This document shows, one piece after another, positions 27,447 through 36,363 of a stretch of 64,000 nt of DNA. The position numbers and the translations under genes were made by a program. Origin of the DNA: Pokkaliibacter sp046614695 (GTDB taxonomy: Bacteria; Pseudomonadota; Gammaproteobacteria; Pseudomonadales; Balneatricaceae); contig NZ_JBKKHQ010000001.1 of assembly GCF_046614695.1 (NCBI RefSeq), positions 310,001 through 374,000 of the forward strand, in the 5' to 3' direction. The notes beneath the pieces are model-generated. The model was not told the DNA's origin and made no database searches. It worked only from the letters and a program-made list of their open reading frames with translations. Each line of letters begins with the position of its first letter. Positions within the stretch are counted from its first letter, which is position 1.

Positions 27447-29219
27447 TCAGTAAGTTCGGGCCTTGGGCGGGAAGGCTTCAACAGTTTTAGGTGCGAAGTT
27501 GACGTCACGCTTGCTAACAGACTTGTTCAGAGGGAAGAACAAGGAATGCTTCAGCCAGTTCTCGTCATCACGATCCGGGAAGTCATAACGCGCATGAGCA
27601 CCACGACTTTCCTTACGCGCTTCCGCCGAGTAGGCAGTTGCTACAGCAACTTCATACAGGTTTTGAAGCTCCAAAGCTTCGATGCGCGCGGTATTGAAGG
27701 CATTGCTCTTATCAGGCAGGTGCACATTCTCAACACGAGTACGCAGCTCCTCAAGCAGCTTAAGACCAGTCTGCATTTTCTCACCATCGCGGAAAACGCC
27801 GAAGTAAAGCTGCATGGTCTTCTGAAGGTCAGCACGCACTTCAGCAACGCTCTCACCGCTAGTGCTTGCATTGAGGCGCTCAAGACGAGCCAGCGCACGA
27901 TCAATGTCTTCTTCACGCGCTTCCTGAGCTTCGTAGCCATCAGCCAGAACTTTCTCAATGTGAAGACCGGCCGCGCGGCCAAATACCACCAAATCAAGCA
28001 GGGAGTTACCACCCAAACGGTTAGCGCCGTGTACAGATACACAGGCAACTTCACCACAGGCGAACAAACCTTCAATCTGATAATCCTTGCCTTCTGAGTC
28101 GACCGCCAGCGCCTGACCGCCCACATTGGTAGGAATACCGCCCATCATGTAGTGACAGGTTGGAACAACAGGGATTGGCTCTTTAACAGGGTCAACGTGA
28201 GCAAATGTCTTAGACAGCTCACAGATACCGGGCAAGCGACTATGAAGAACCTCTTCACCCAGGTGATCCAGCTTAAGGAATACATGATCGCCCTTCTCAC
28301 CAGCACCACGGCCTTCGAGAATTTCCAGAACCATGGAGCGAGCAACAACGTCACGAGAAGCCAAATCTTTAGCGTTAGGAGCATAACGCTCCATGAAGCG
28401 CTCACCATCTTTATTGATGAGATAGCCACCTTCACCACGACAACCTTCAGTCACAAGCACACCTGCGCCTGCGATACCGGTTGGGTGGAACTGCCACATC
28501 TCCATATCCTGCATAGGCAGACCCAGACGCAGAGACATACCTACGCCATCACCGGTGTTGATGTGAGCATTTGTAGTGGACTGATAGATGCGACCTGCAC
28601 CACCAGTCGCCAAAACAGTTGCTTTCGCCTTAACGTAAACGGTTTCGCCTGTTTCGATGCAGATTGCGATACACCCCACAACAGCGTTTTCAGCGTTACG
28701 AACCAGATCAACGGCATACCATTCGTTAAAGAATGTGGTACCGCCTTTCAGGTTTGCCTGATATAGCGTGTGCAACAGAGCATGACCTGTACGGTCAGCA
28801 GCAGCACAAGTACGCGCAGCCTGACCGCCACGGCCGAAATCCTTGGACTGACCACCGAAAGGACGCTGATAAATACGACCTTCTTCAGTACGAGAGAACG
28901 GCAGGCCCATGTGATCCAGCTCAAATACAGCCTGAGGTCCCACAGAGCACATGTATTCGATAGCGTCCTGGTCACCGATATAGTCGGAACCCTTAACGGT
29001 ATCGTACATGTGCCAACGCCAATCATCGTTAGGATCTGAACTGGCGATTGCACAGGTAATACCACCCTGAGCAGAAACAGTATGTGAACGAGTCGGGAAG
29101 ACTTTGGTAATACACGCAGTATTAAGGCCCGACTGAGTCAGCTGCAGCGCGGCACGCATACCGGCACCGCCGCCACCAACAACGATGGCATCAAAACTAA
29201 TAGTACGGAGTTTGCTCAT
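27447..29219 (-). CDS. sdhA: Succinate dehydrogenase flavoprotein subunit
   Basis: SdhA (590 aa; E. coli 588) oxidises succinate to fumarate on a covalently bound FAD. It shows the FAD fold VVGGGGAGMRAALQL, the flavinylated His in TRSHTVSAQGGI, the active-site region HPTGIAGAGVLVTEGCRGEGG and HGANRLGGNSLLDLVVFGRAAG. It follows sdhD with a 3-base gap. Confidence 0.98.
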   Translation of the reverse strand: MSKLRTISFDAIVVGGGGAGMRAALQLTQSGLNTACITKVFPTRSHTVSAQGGITCAIASSDPNDDWRWHMYDTVKGSDYIGDQDAIEYMCSVGPQAVFELDHMGLPFSRTEEGRIYQRPFGGQSKDFGRGGQAARTCAAADRTGHALLHTLYQANLKGGTTFFNEWYAVDLVRNAENAVVGCIAICIETGETVYVKAKATVLATGGAGRIYQSTTNAHINTGDGVGMSLRLGLPMQDMEMWQFHPTGIAGAGVLVTEGCRGEGGYLINKDGERFMERYAPNAKDLASRDVVARSMVLEILEGRGAGEKGDHVFLKLDHLGEEVLHSRLPGICELSKTFAHVDPVKEPIPVVPTCHYMMGGIPTNVGGQALAVDSEGKDYQIEGLFACGEVACVSVHGANRLGGNSLLDLVVFGRAAGLHIEKVLADGYEAQEAREEDIDRALARLERLNASTSGESVAEVRADLQKTMQLYFGVFRDGEKMQTGLKLLEELRTRVENVHLPDKSNAFNTARIEALELQNLYEVAVATAYSAEARKESRGAHARYDFPDRDDENWLKHSLFFPLNKSVSKRDVNFAPKTVEAFPPKARTY

Positions 29220-29222
29220 GCT

Positions 29223-29570
29223 TTATAGACCCCAAATAACCTGAATGCCCCAAACGACGTAAACAAACATCAACGTTCCACATACAGCCTGGAACACAAA
29301 GCGTGCGCCAGTTTGCTTGATGTAGTCAGTAGATACCTGCCACAAGCCAATCCAGGAGTGGGCACCAACGGCAAGAAGAGCCAGTAAGCTAAACACACGA
29401 ACGTAAGTTTGATCGAAGAAAGCTTTCCACTGATCGAAAGACAGATCAGGATGGCAAAGCAAATAACCAACGATAAACAGAGTATAAAGACCAAGAATGA
29501 GCGCAGTGATTCGCTGCATCATCCAGTCGTAGAGACCGCTACGACCAAAGCTGGTGATCGCTGTTACCAT
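29223..29570 (-). CDS. sdhD: Succinate dehydrogenase membrane anchor subunit
   Basis: SdhD (115 aa, the usual length) with three membrane helices (about 20-40, 57-77, 89-111). The haem/quinone-site helix contains HSWIGLWQVSTDY, with the expected His and Asp-Tyr pair. Its start overlaps the sdhC stop by seven bases. Confidence 0.95.
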   Translation of the reverse strand: MVTAITSFGRSGLYDWMMQRITALILGLYTLFIVGYLLCHPDLSFDQWKAFFDQTYVRVFSLLALLAVGAHSWIGLWQVSTDYIKQTGARFVFQAVCGTLMFVYVVWGIQVIWGL

Positions 29571-29941
29571 ACCCAGATCCCCGCAAGAACAGAAAATACA
29601 ACACCGGCAGTCAGAGAAACTTTTGCTGCCATACGACCTGACTCCAGCTCTTCACAAAGGCCAAAGTCCTGCAGCAAGTGTTTAACACCAGCACACAGGT
29701 GGTAGAACAGCGCGGTCATCAGACCCCAAGCAATGAACTTCGCGAGGAAGTTATTGGCCAGAACAGATGAGATGGACTCAAATGTTTCCTGAGAAGTAAG
29801 GGATTGGTCCAGCGCGTACATCATAAATACCAGACCAACGAACAGGATTACGCCTGAAATTCGGTGAAGTATTGATGATATAGCCGGAAGAGGTTGATTG
29901 ATCGTTGTCAGATCGAGATTGACTGGTCGTTTTTTATTCAC
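29564..29941 (-). CDS. sdhC: Succinate dehydrogenase cytochrome b556 subunit
   Basis: SdhC (125 aa) with three membrane helices. It shows the quinone-site segment SSILHRISGV near residues 22-31 and the haem-ligand helix YHLCAGVKHLLQD. First gene of sdhCDAB, divergent from gltA. Confidence 0.95.
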   Translation of the reverse strand: MNKKRPVNLDLTTINQPLPAISSILHRISGVILFVGLVFMMYALDQSLTSQETFESISSVLANNFLAKFIAWGLMTALFYHLCAGVKHLLQDFGLCEELESGRMAAKVSLTAGVVFSVLAGIWVW

Positions 29942-30104
29942 GGCTCTCTACACCTTATGTCCACTCTTTTCGCCAAGGAGCGGTATTTTTAAGGAAAGTG
30001 TTAGGCACTAAGAGGAAGTATCTACGGGCCAAAGAGTCATGAAACAAGAGTTAGTTGCTAACACGCGTCACAACGCAGTCGCAAATAGATACTTTCGGGG
30101 CGGT

Positions 30105-30133
30105 AGTATAGTCACTCATCGTTGCTATTACAA
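30105..30133 (-). promoter_or_regulatory. Probable sigma-70 promoter of sdhCDAB
   Basis: Minus strand: TTGTAA, 17 bases, TATACT. The start would be near 30098, leaving a leader of about 155 bases before sdhC. Confidence 0.5.
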
Positions 30134-30325
30134 CGAACCATGCGGGTTTGAGGGTTATACATCATTGACTTAGCCCCCTTGCAACGGCTCACTTGCGACA
30201 ATATGAAAGGTTATTGTGCACTGCGACTAAATCATGATTGAGAAAGACGGGACCGACAGTTAAAAGTACCTTGGCGGATGATTCGTACAGGCTTATATCC
30301 TGTTGGGAGCGCGACTTTCCGATAA

Positions 30326-30353
30326 TTGACAAAGCAACCCTAGCCAATATAGT
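30326..30353 (+). promoter_or_regulatory. Probable sigma-70 promoter of gltA
   Basis: Plus strand: TTGACA (30326-30331), 16 bases, TATAGT (30348-30353). The -35 is perfect. Transcription would start near 30360, about 215 bases before the gltA start codon. Confidence 0.6.
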
Positions 30354-30576
30354 GATTGCGTTTTTGCAGGAGCGCTCAGCAATTCTGTTTGTGATTTGAT
30401 GATGTAAAAGTCCTTGTAGTGTTTTTTTGACTATAAGTTTTGTACTGGCAGACAGACTGTTGCATTGCTCAGCGATCCTGAGTCCAGATTGTCCCTCTAT
30501 TAACCGTCCTGAACTTTGAGCTAAGGCTCGGTAGTAAATTCAGGATTGTTTCCACCCTCTTTCATAGGAGCCTACG

Positions 30577-31863
30577 ATGGCTGACAAAAAAGCATATCTG
30601 AAGGTTGACGGCATTGAAGAAACCATCGAGCTGCCGGTTGTTTCCGGCACCATGGGGCCTGATGTTGTTGATATTCGTGGCCTGACGTCCAAAGGTCTCT
30701 TCACTTATGACCCTGGCTTCATGTCTACCGCTTCCTGTGATTCCCAAATCACCTTTATCGATGGCGATAAGGGCATGCTGCTTCATCGTGGCTACCCCAT
30801 CGAGCAATTGGCCGAACACTCTGATTACATGGAGCTTTGCTATTTACTGATGTACGGCGAACTGCCAAGCACTGAAGAAAAAGATCACTTCGAACGCACT
30901 GTTAAAAAGCACACCATGGTTCATGAGCAGCTGAGCTTTTTCTATCGTGGCTTCCGTCGCGATGCTCACCCCATGGCGATTATGTGTGGTGTGGTTGGTG
31001 CGCTATCTGCTTTCTATCACGACTCTCTTGATATTAATGATTCACAGCATCGTGAAATTGCAGCATTCCGTCTGATTTCCAAGATGCCAACGCTGGCAGC
31101 CATGTGCTACAAATACAGCACCGGTCAGCCTTTCATGTTCCCTCGTAATGATCTGTCCTATGCAGAGAATTTCCTGTACATGATGTTTGGCACACCCTGC
31201 GAAGACTACAAACCGAACCCTATCGTAGCCAAGGCGATGGATCGCATCTTCCTGTTGCATGCCGATCATGAACAGAATGCCTCTACTTCAACAGTACGCT
31301 TAGCTGGCTCATCAGGTGCAAACCCATTTGCCTGTGTTGCTTCGGGTATTGCCGCATTGTGGGGACCTGCTCATGGCGGCGCCAATGAAGCAGTTCTGAC
31401 TATGCTGGAGCAGATTGGTGATGAAGCTCGAATTCCTGAGTTTATCGAGCGAGCTAAAGATAAGGACGATCCTTTCCGTTTGATGGGCTTTGGTCATCGC
31501 GTGTACAAGAACTTTGACCCTCGCGCCAAAGTCATGAAACAAACCTGCGACGAAGTACTGGCTGAACTAGGCATGGATAATGACCCATTGTTGCCTATCG
31601 CTAAACGCCTGGAACAGATCGCTCTGGAAGACCCCTACTTCGTTGAGCGTAAGCTCTACCCCAACGTCGACTTCTACTCAGGCATCATCCTGAAGGCGAT
31701 TGGCATTCCAACCAACATGTTCACCGTGATCTTTGCCCTGTCACGTACGATCGGCTGGATCGCCCATTGGCATGAGCATCACTCAAGCCCTATTGCGCGC
31801 ATTGGTCGTCCACGCCAGCTATACCTTGGCGCCACCAAGCGCGACTATCCCGTTAAAAAATAA
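30577..31863 (+). CDS. gltA: Citrate synthase (type II)
   Basis: 428-residue citrate synthase: oxaloacetate + acetyl-CoA to citrate. Catalytic residues are in place: His in LLHADHEQNASTSTVRL, His in GFGHRVYKNFDPRA, and Asp in PNVDFYSGIIL. It has the N-terminal beta domain of the hexameric, NADH-sensitive type II enzymes. The start has AGGAG upstream. It is divergent from the sdh genes, as in Pseudomonas and E. coli. Confidence 0.98.
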   Translation: MADKKAYLKVDGIEETIELPVVSGTMGPDVVDIRGLTSKGLFTYDPGFMSTASCDSQITFIDGDKGMLLHRGYPIEQLAEHSDYMELCYLLMYGELPSTEEKDHFERTVKKHTMVHEQLSFFYRGFRRDAHPMAIMCGVVGALSAFYHDSLDINDSQHREIAAFRLISKMPTLAAMCYKYSTGQPFMFPRNDLSYAENFLYMMFGTPCEDYKPNPIVAKAMDRIFLLHADHEQNASTSTVRLAGSSGANPFACVASGIAALWGPAHGGANEAVLTMLEQIGDEARIPEFIERAKDKDDPFRLMGFGHRVYKNFDPRAKVMKQTCDEVLAELGMDNDPLLPIAKRLEQIALEDPYFVERKLYPNVDFYSGIILKAIGIPTNMFTVIFALSRTIGWIAHWHEHHSSPIARIGRPRQLYLGATKRDYPVKK

Positions 31864-31881
31864 GTCCTTGATGACTTAGTC

Positions 31882-31907
31882 AAAAAGCCACCTTCGGGTG
31901 GCTTTTT
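31882..31907 (+). terminator. gltA rho-independent terminator
   Basis: Stem AAAAAGCCACC/GGTGGCTTTTT with a TTCG loop, 19 bases past the gltA stop. Confidence 0.92.
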
Positions 31908-31986
31908 AGTTTGTGTCTGTGCGCGGCTGACAAATGCATAGCAAAAGTTATAATGCGCGTTGTTTTTTACTCGCCTAGGCAGATCA

Positions 31987-32898
31987 ATGGAACTTAGCAA
32001 ATCCCAGATCAACGACTTCAATAAGCTGCAAAAGCGCTTACTTCGCTCAATGGGCGTCGCCATCACTGAATTCAATATGATTGAAGACGGTGACCGCATC
32101 ATGGTTTGCCTGTCCGGCGGCAAAGATAGTTACACCCTATTGGAGTTACTGCGCCTCCTTAAGCAGTACGCGCCCGTTTCTTACGAGTTGGTCGCAGTTA
32201 ACCTTGATCAGAAGCAGCCCGGCTTTCCTGAGCACGTCCTTCCCGCTTATTTGGAAGCGATGGATATTGAACACTTGATCGTTCAGGAAGATACCTACAG
32301 CATTGTCAAAGAGAAGATTCCTGAGGGTAAAACAACCTGCTCGCTCTGCAGTCGCCTTCGTCGCGGAATTCTTTACAGCACAGCTGACAAGCTGAAGTGC
32401 AATAAAATTGCACTGGGCCATCACCGCGATGACATCATCGAGACAATGTTCCTTAACATGTTCTTCGGTGGAAAAATGAAGTCCATGCCACCAAAGCTGG
32501 TGAGCGATGATGGTAAAAATATGGTGATTCGACCTCTTGCTTATTGTCGTGAGAAAGACATAGCCAAGTACGCCAGGCTCAAAGAGTTTCCTATTATCCC
32601 ATGCAACCTCTGTGGCTCTCAGGAAAACCTGCAGCGCAAGTCAGTCAAGGAGATGCTACAAAAATGGGACAAGGAGCATCCCGGTCGTATCGAAACCATT
32701 TTCACCGCCATGGGAAATATTGTTCCTTCACATATGACAGATACCAGTCTGTTTGACTTCAGCTCCCTGAAAGCCGATGGCACCCCTCGTGCAGATGGTG
32801 ACAAGGCGTTCGATCCACCGACCTTCCCGGCCCGTGATTTGAGCGGCCAGCAAATTGATGATAGCCGTGCCATCAGTGCTGTTGCGATTCACGAATAA
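31987..32898 (+). CDS. ttcA: TtcA, tRNA 2-thiocytidine-32 synthetase
   Basis: tRNA 2-thiolation enzyme (303 aa) that modifies C32 in the anticodon loop. It has the ATP-pyrophosphatase PP-loop CLSGGKDSYTLL and the iron-sulfur Cys pair TTCSLCSRLRRG, with a further CNLCGS. ALGHHRDDIIETMFLNMF is a strong family signature. I chose ATG 31987 because the family N-terminus (KLQKRLLRSMGVAI) follows and the upstream nine codons are not conserved. The tail after about residue 260 is variable. Confidence 0.94.
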   Translation: MELSKSQINDFNKLQKRLLRSMGVAITEFNMIEDGDRIMVCLSGGKDSYTLLELLRLLKQYAPVSYELVAVNLDQKQPGFPEHVLPAYLEAMDIEHLIVQEDTYSIVKEKIPEGKTTCSLCSRLRRGILYSTADKLKCNKIALGHHRDDIIETMFLNMFFGGKMKSMPPKLVSDDGKNMVIRPLAYCREKDIAKYARLKEFPIIPCNLCGSQENLQRKSVKEMLQKWDKEHPGRIETIFTAMGNIVPSHMTDTSLFDFSSLKADGTPRADGDKAFDPPTFPARDLSGQQIDDSRAISAVAIHE

Positions 32899-32920
32899 CC
32901 AAACGCACCAATCAGGCATT

Positions 32921-32947
32921 AAAAAAGCAGCTATATGCTGCTTTTTT
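32921..32947. terminator. Bidirectional terminator between ttcA and nfuA
   Basis: AAAAAAGCAGC/GCTGCTTTTTT with a short loop, between convergent genes. Confidence 0.9.
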
Positions 32948-32971
32948 GTTTGCTATCCGACTCAGTGAAAC

Positions 32972-33562
32972 TCACTGGTAGTAAGCATTTTCCTTCACAC
33001 TGTGATCAGTCACATCACGAACAGCGGCGAGACCGGCAACCTTCTCCACCAGCGTTTTTTCAACGCCCTCTTTCAAGGTCAGATCAACAGCGCTACAGCC
33101 CTGGCAGCCACCGCCAAAACGAAGAATGGCAACTTTACCTTCAGACTGATCTTCGATACGAACCAGACTCACTTCACCACCGTGACTTGCCAGACCGGGG
33201 TTAATTTCTGAGTACAGAATGTAATTGATCTGATCTTCCAGCGGGCTATCAGGACCCACTTTAGGCATTTTGGCATTAGGTGCCTTAATGGTGAGCTGAC
33301 CACCCATGCGGTCTTTAGCGTAATCCACCATGGCTTCTTCGAGGTAAGGCAGACTGTTTGGCTCCACATAAAGGCGGAACAGACTGTACTCAGTGACTTC
33401 GTCAGTAGGAATGACTTCCTCCGGACGGCAGTACGCCAGACAAGTCTCCGCATAAGGAGTACCCGGCTGAGTTACGAAAATGCGCACTGCCATTCCTTCA
33501 ACAGCTTGTTTTTCGAGAAGGCTGGCCAGGTATTCCTGTGCGCTTTCGGTCACGGTCAACAT
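32972..33562 (-). CDS. nfuA: NfuA, Fe-S cluster carrier
   Basis: 196-residue Fe-S carrier with an N-terminal degenerate A-type domain (about 1-95) and a C-terminal Nfu domain with C153-x2-C156 (GGGCQGCSAVDLTLKEGVE), which binds a 4Fe-4S cluster between two protomers. It supplies clusters to client enzymes under oxidative or iron stress (family knowledge). TCA Fe-S enzymes such as SdhB nearby are possible clients (inference). Confidence 0.95.
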   Translation of the reverse strand: MLTVTESAQEYLASLLEKQAVEGMAVRIFVTQPGTPYAETCLAYCRPEEVIPTDEVTEYSLFRLYVEPNSLPYLEEAMVDYAKDRMGGQLTIKAPNAKMPKVGPDSPLEDQINYILYSEINPGLASHGGEVSLVRIEDQSEGKVAILRFGGGCQGCSAVDLTLKEGVEKTLVEKVAGLAAVRDVTDHSVKENAYYQ

Positions 33563-33716
33563 ACAATCACCTTAAATACCGGATGAGGTTATGGTGCATA
33601 TCTTAAGGCACCAAAGTCGATTTATAAACCCTACTACAAAACTCAGGTTTTATCTTTTTTCGTCTCTGATATGACTCTGTTAGACTAGCCGCCCACCCCG
33701 TGCGGATCCTTCAGTA

Positions 33717-35075
33717 ATGCCATCTCCACGCCGCAGGCATGTGATCTCTCCCCGAGCCATTAAACGCTATAAAACCCTCTTGGGTTTGGGGCTTCCTATC
33801 ATGGCTGGCATGCTCTCTCAGAGTCTGATGAATCTGGTTGACAGCGCGCTGGTGGGCCATCTTGGCGAGATCCCTCTGGCAGCCGTGGGGACTGGCAGCT
33901 ACCTGCAATTCCTGGCAACGGCCTTCATTATGGGCCTTACTTCAGCTGTACAAGCGAACATTGCCCAACATAAAGGCGCTGGTGATAGCCATCTTTTTCC
34001 ACGTATTTTCGCAAGCTCCCTGCTTCTGGGTCTCCTTGTTGCCATTCTGATAAGCACAACATTTATTTTCTGTGCAGCCAGCCTGAGTCAGTGGGTAGCG
34101 GCATCCTCTGAAGTTGCTCATGCCACGGAACCCTATCTTTTCTGGCGCCTGATCGGGCTGCCGGGAGTCGTCATCAGTCTGGCGGTTCGAGGTGTGCTTC
34201 ATGGAACGCAGAAGCCAACGGTTTTTTTGTTCTGGCTGGCTCTCTCCCATCTGTTAAACGCTTTACTAAGTTGGACGCTTATCTATGGCAAAGCAGGAAT
34301 GCCCGCGCTGGGGGTTGAAGGTGCGGGACTAGGAACCACTCTTGCTGTTTACTTTAGCGCTGCCGGGCTATTCATTAGCCAGTCAAAGCACTTATTACAT
34401 CCTCTCCCCAAGGTAAACGAGTGGCTTAACCTGAAACTTTTTTGGCAGCTGGCAAAATACTGGATACCCCAGAGCCTGCAGCAACTTTCACTCTCTCTGT
34501 CTCTGGCTGTTTTCTTTACTATCATCGGAACATTGGGGAATGCCGATCAGGCAATCGCACACGTATTGATCAACCTCTCCCTGCTTTTGATTCTTCCGGG
34601 TGTGGGTCTGGGAATGGCGAGCACGACACTGGTCGGTCAGGCTATTGGTCAGGGAGAAATCAAAGACGCTTATCGTTGGGGCAAACAGTCGGTCAAGCTG
34701 GCTTCCATAATTTTACTGGTACTTGCCCTGCCCTTGATCTGCTTCCCCGAACGCATTCTGGATCTTTTTCTGGATAGTCCGGAATTAATCGCTATTGCTG
34801 CTCCACTGCTGGTTCTGACCGCCTTGATGATGGTCGCGGATTCAGCTTCACTGGTATTGAACCATTCGCTTTATGGCGCCGGAATCGGACAATTATCAAT
34901 GTGGATCGCCATCACTACCCAATGGGGCTTTCTACTGCCTTTGGCGTGGTTTGCTGGCCCTATTCTGGGCGGAGGACTCCTCGGCATCTGGGTGGTACAG
35001 TTTCTGCAGCGAGGTTTAAACTCGAGTCTTTATCTCTGGATCTGGAAGCGTCAGCACCGGCGTTCTTTTTCCTGA
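33717..35075 (+). CDS. MATE-family multidrug/metabolite efflux protein
   Basis: 452-residue inner-membrane transporter with 12 predicted helices in two halves. The first helices contain LGLPIMAGMLSQSLMNLVDSALVGHLG and the second half LAKYWIPQSLQQLSLSLSLAVFF. These are typical MATE (NorM/DinF-like) signatures. It probably exports cationic drugs or metabolites using a Na+ or H+ gradient. A CPA2 antiporter gene follows 35 bases later, so the two may share a transcript. Confidence 0.9.
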   Translation: MPSPRRRHVISPRAIKRYKTLLGLGLPIMAGMLSQSLMNLVDSALVGHLGEIPLAAVGTGSYLQFLATAFIMGLTSAVQANIAQHKGAGDSHLFPRIFASSLLLGLLVAILISTTFIFCAASLSQWVAASSEVAHATEPYLFWRLIGLPGVVISLAVRGVLHGTQKPTVFLFWLALSHLLNALLSWTLIYGKAGMPALGVEGAGLGTTLAVYFSAAGLFISQSKHLLHPLPKVNEWLNLKLFWQLAKYWIPQSLQQLSLSLSLAVFFTIIGTLGNADQAIAHVLINLSLLLILPGVGLGMASTTLVGQAIGQGEIKDAYRWGKQSVKLASIILLVLALPLICFPERILDLFLDSPELIAIAAPLLVLTALMMVADSASLVLNHSLYGAGIGQLSMWIAITTQWGFLLPLAWFAGPILGGGLLGIWVVQFLQRGLNSSLYLWIWKRQHRRSFS

Positions 35076-35110
35076 ACTAACCCGTCAATCAGGCTAAGGA
35101 AGTTTCCCTG

Positions 35111-36283
35111 ATGGAACAGCACCTGGTTTACTCGTTTTTTCTGATCTTCGCTGGCGCCGCGGTACTGGCTTCAGTAGCACTTTATACCCGACAACCTTTA
35201 CTCGTGGCCTACATTGCCCTAGGCGCCGCTTTTGGCCCTTATGGGTTTGGCTGGGTTGCCGACATCCAGCTGCTCGATGAAATAAGCCATATCGGCATCA
35301 TATTTCTGCTATTTCTGCTGGGGCTGGATATGCAGCCCTCGCACCTGCTGCATATGCTCAAAAAAGCAACGCTTGTCGCCATATTGAGTTCATTTGCCTT
35401 CGCTCTTCTGGGCTACTCAGTATCGATGGCCTTTGGGTTTACCACGCAGGAAGCCATCATTATTGGGCTTGCCATGATGTTTTCCAGCACCATTATCGGC
35501 ATCAAACTTTTACCTACCACCGTTCTGCACCACAAGCATACGGGTGAACTCGTCGTTGGCTTGCTACTGCTTCAGGACGTTATTGCTATTATCGTACTGC
35601 TCGCCATTTATGCGCTGGATAACAAGCAAGGTGGCTCAACGACCTGGCAGTACTTGCAACCACTCATCGCTTTACCGGTGATGATTGCCTTTGCCTATGG
35701 CTTCGTTCGCTTTGTATTGCTCAAACTGATTCAGAAGTTTGACCGCTTCCATGAGTATATTTTTCTGGTCGCCATTGGCTGGTGCCTTGGCATGGCTGAA
35801 GGCGCTCAGTTCATGGGGCTATCGGCTGAAATGGGTGCATTTACAGCGGGCGTTGCATTGGCGACAAGCCCAATTTCTCAGTACATTGCCACGAGCCTCA
35901 AACCCCTGCGCGACTTCTTCCTGATACTGTTTTTCTTCTCGATTGGTGCCAGTTTTAACCTTGGGCTCCTGCCGGTCATTATCCTGCCGTCGCTTGTTAT
36001 GGCAGCAGCAGTTCTGCTACTCAAGCCAGTTATTTTCCGGGGATTGCTTGGGCGAATCAGTCAGGACAAGACCACCGCCTGGGAGATCGGCTTTCGCCTG
36101 GGGCAAGTCAGTGAGTTTTCCCTGCTGATTGCCTATCTCACCACTGATCTGAAAATGATTGGGATTGAGGCGTCCCATGTGATTCAGGCAACCGCCATAC
36201 TCACCTTTCTGCTCTCTTCCTACATTGTGGCATTCAACTTCCAATGCCCGATTGCCATTCCGGACCGGCTACGCCGCGACTGA
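35111..36283 (+). CDS. CPA2-family cation:proton antiporter (membrane domain only)
   Basis: 390-residue Na+(K+)/H+ exchanger of the CPA2 group, with about 12-13 membrane helices. Motifs resemble KefB/YbaL: LDEISHIGIIFLLFLLGLDM, LAMMFSSTIIGIKLLP, LLLLQDVIAIIVL (the QD pair in the ion path) and GLSAEMGAFTAGVALA. It lacks the C-terminal TrkA-N/RCK regulatory domain found in KefB/C, so it is not gated in that way. The cation cannot be named from the sequence. Confidence 0.88.
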   Translation: MEQHLVYSFFLIFAGAAVLASVALYTRQPLLVAYIALGAAFGPYGFGWVADIQLLDEISHIGIIFLLFLLGLDMQPSHLLHMLKKATLVAILSSFAFALLGYSVSMAFGFTTQEAIIIGLAMMFSSTIIGIKLLPTTVLHHKHTGELVVGLLLLQDVIAIIVLLAIYALDNKQGGSTTWQYLQPLIALPVMIAFAYGFVRFVLLKLIQKFDRFHEYIFLVAIGWCLGMAEGAQFMGLSAEMGAFTAGVALATSPISQYIATSLKPLRDFFLILFFFSIGASFNLGLLPVIILPSLVMAAAVLLLKPVIFRGLLGRISQDKTTAWEIGFRLGQVSEFSLLIAYLTTDLKMIGIEASHVIQATAILTFLLSSYIVAFNFQCPIAIPDRLRRD

Positions 36284-36321
36284 CTTCATCAAAAATTGCC
36301 TCAGCTTGTCAGCCTACGAAC

Positions 36322-36355
36322 CACCTGATACTGTACATATAAACAGTATCAGGTG
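36322..36355 (+). promoter_or_regulatory. LexA-type operator inside a 13-bp-arm palindrome
   Basis: Centre CTGT-8 bases-ACAG at 36331-36346 fits the LexA consensus. The symmetry runs further: CACCTGATACTGT and ACAGTATCAGGTG are perfect inverse complements (13 bp each, 8-base centre). The right arm contains AGGTG, the ribosome binding site of the gene that starts at 36364. It could therefore act as DNA operator and also as a translation-blocking RNA hairpin. Confidence 0.78.
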
Positions 36356-36363
36356 ATTTTCCC

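Larger units (their letters stand above)
29942..30576. other. gltA-sdh divergent control region (635 bases)
   Basis: Holds the two opposing promoters listed separately and long untranslated leaders on both sides (about 150 bases for sdh and 215 for gltA). No gene is supported here. The long leaders leave room for post-transcriptional control of both operons. Confidence 0.6.
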
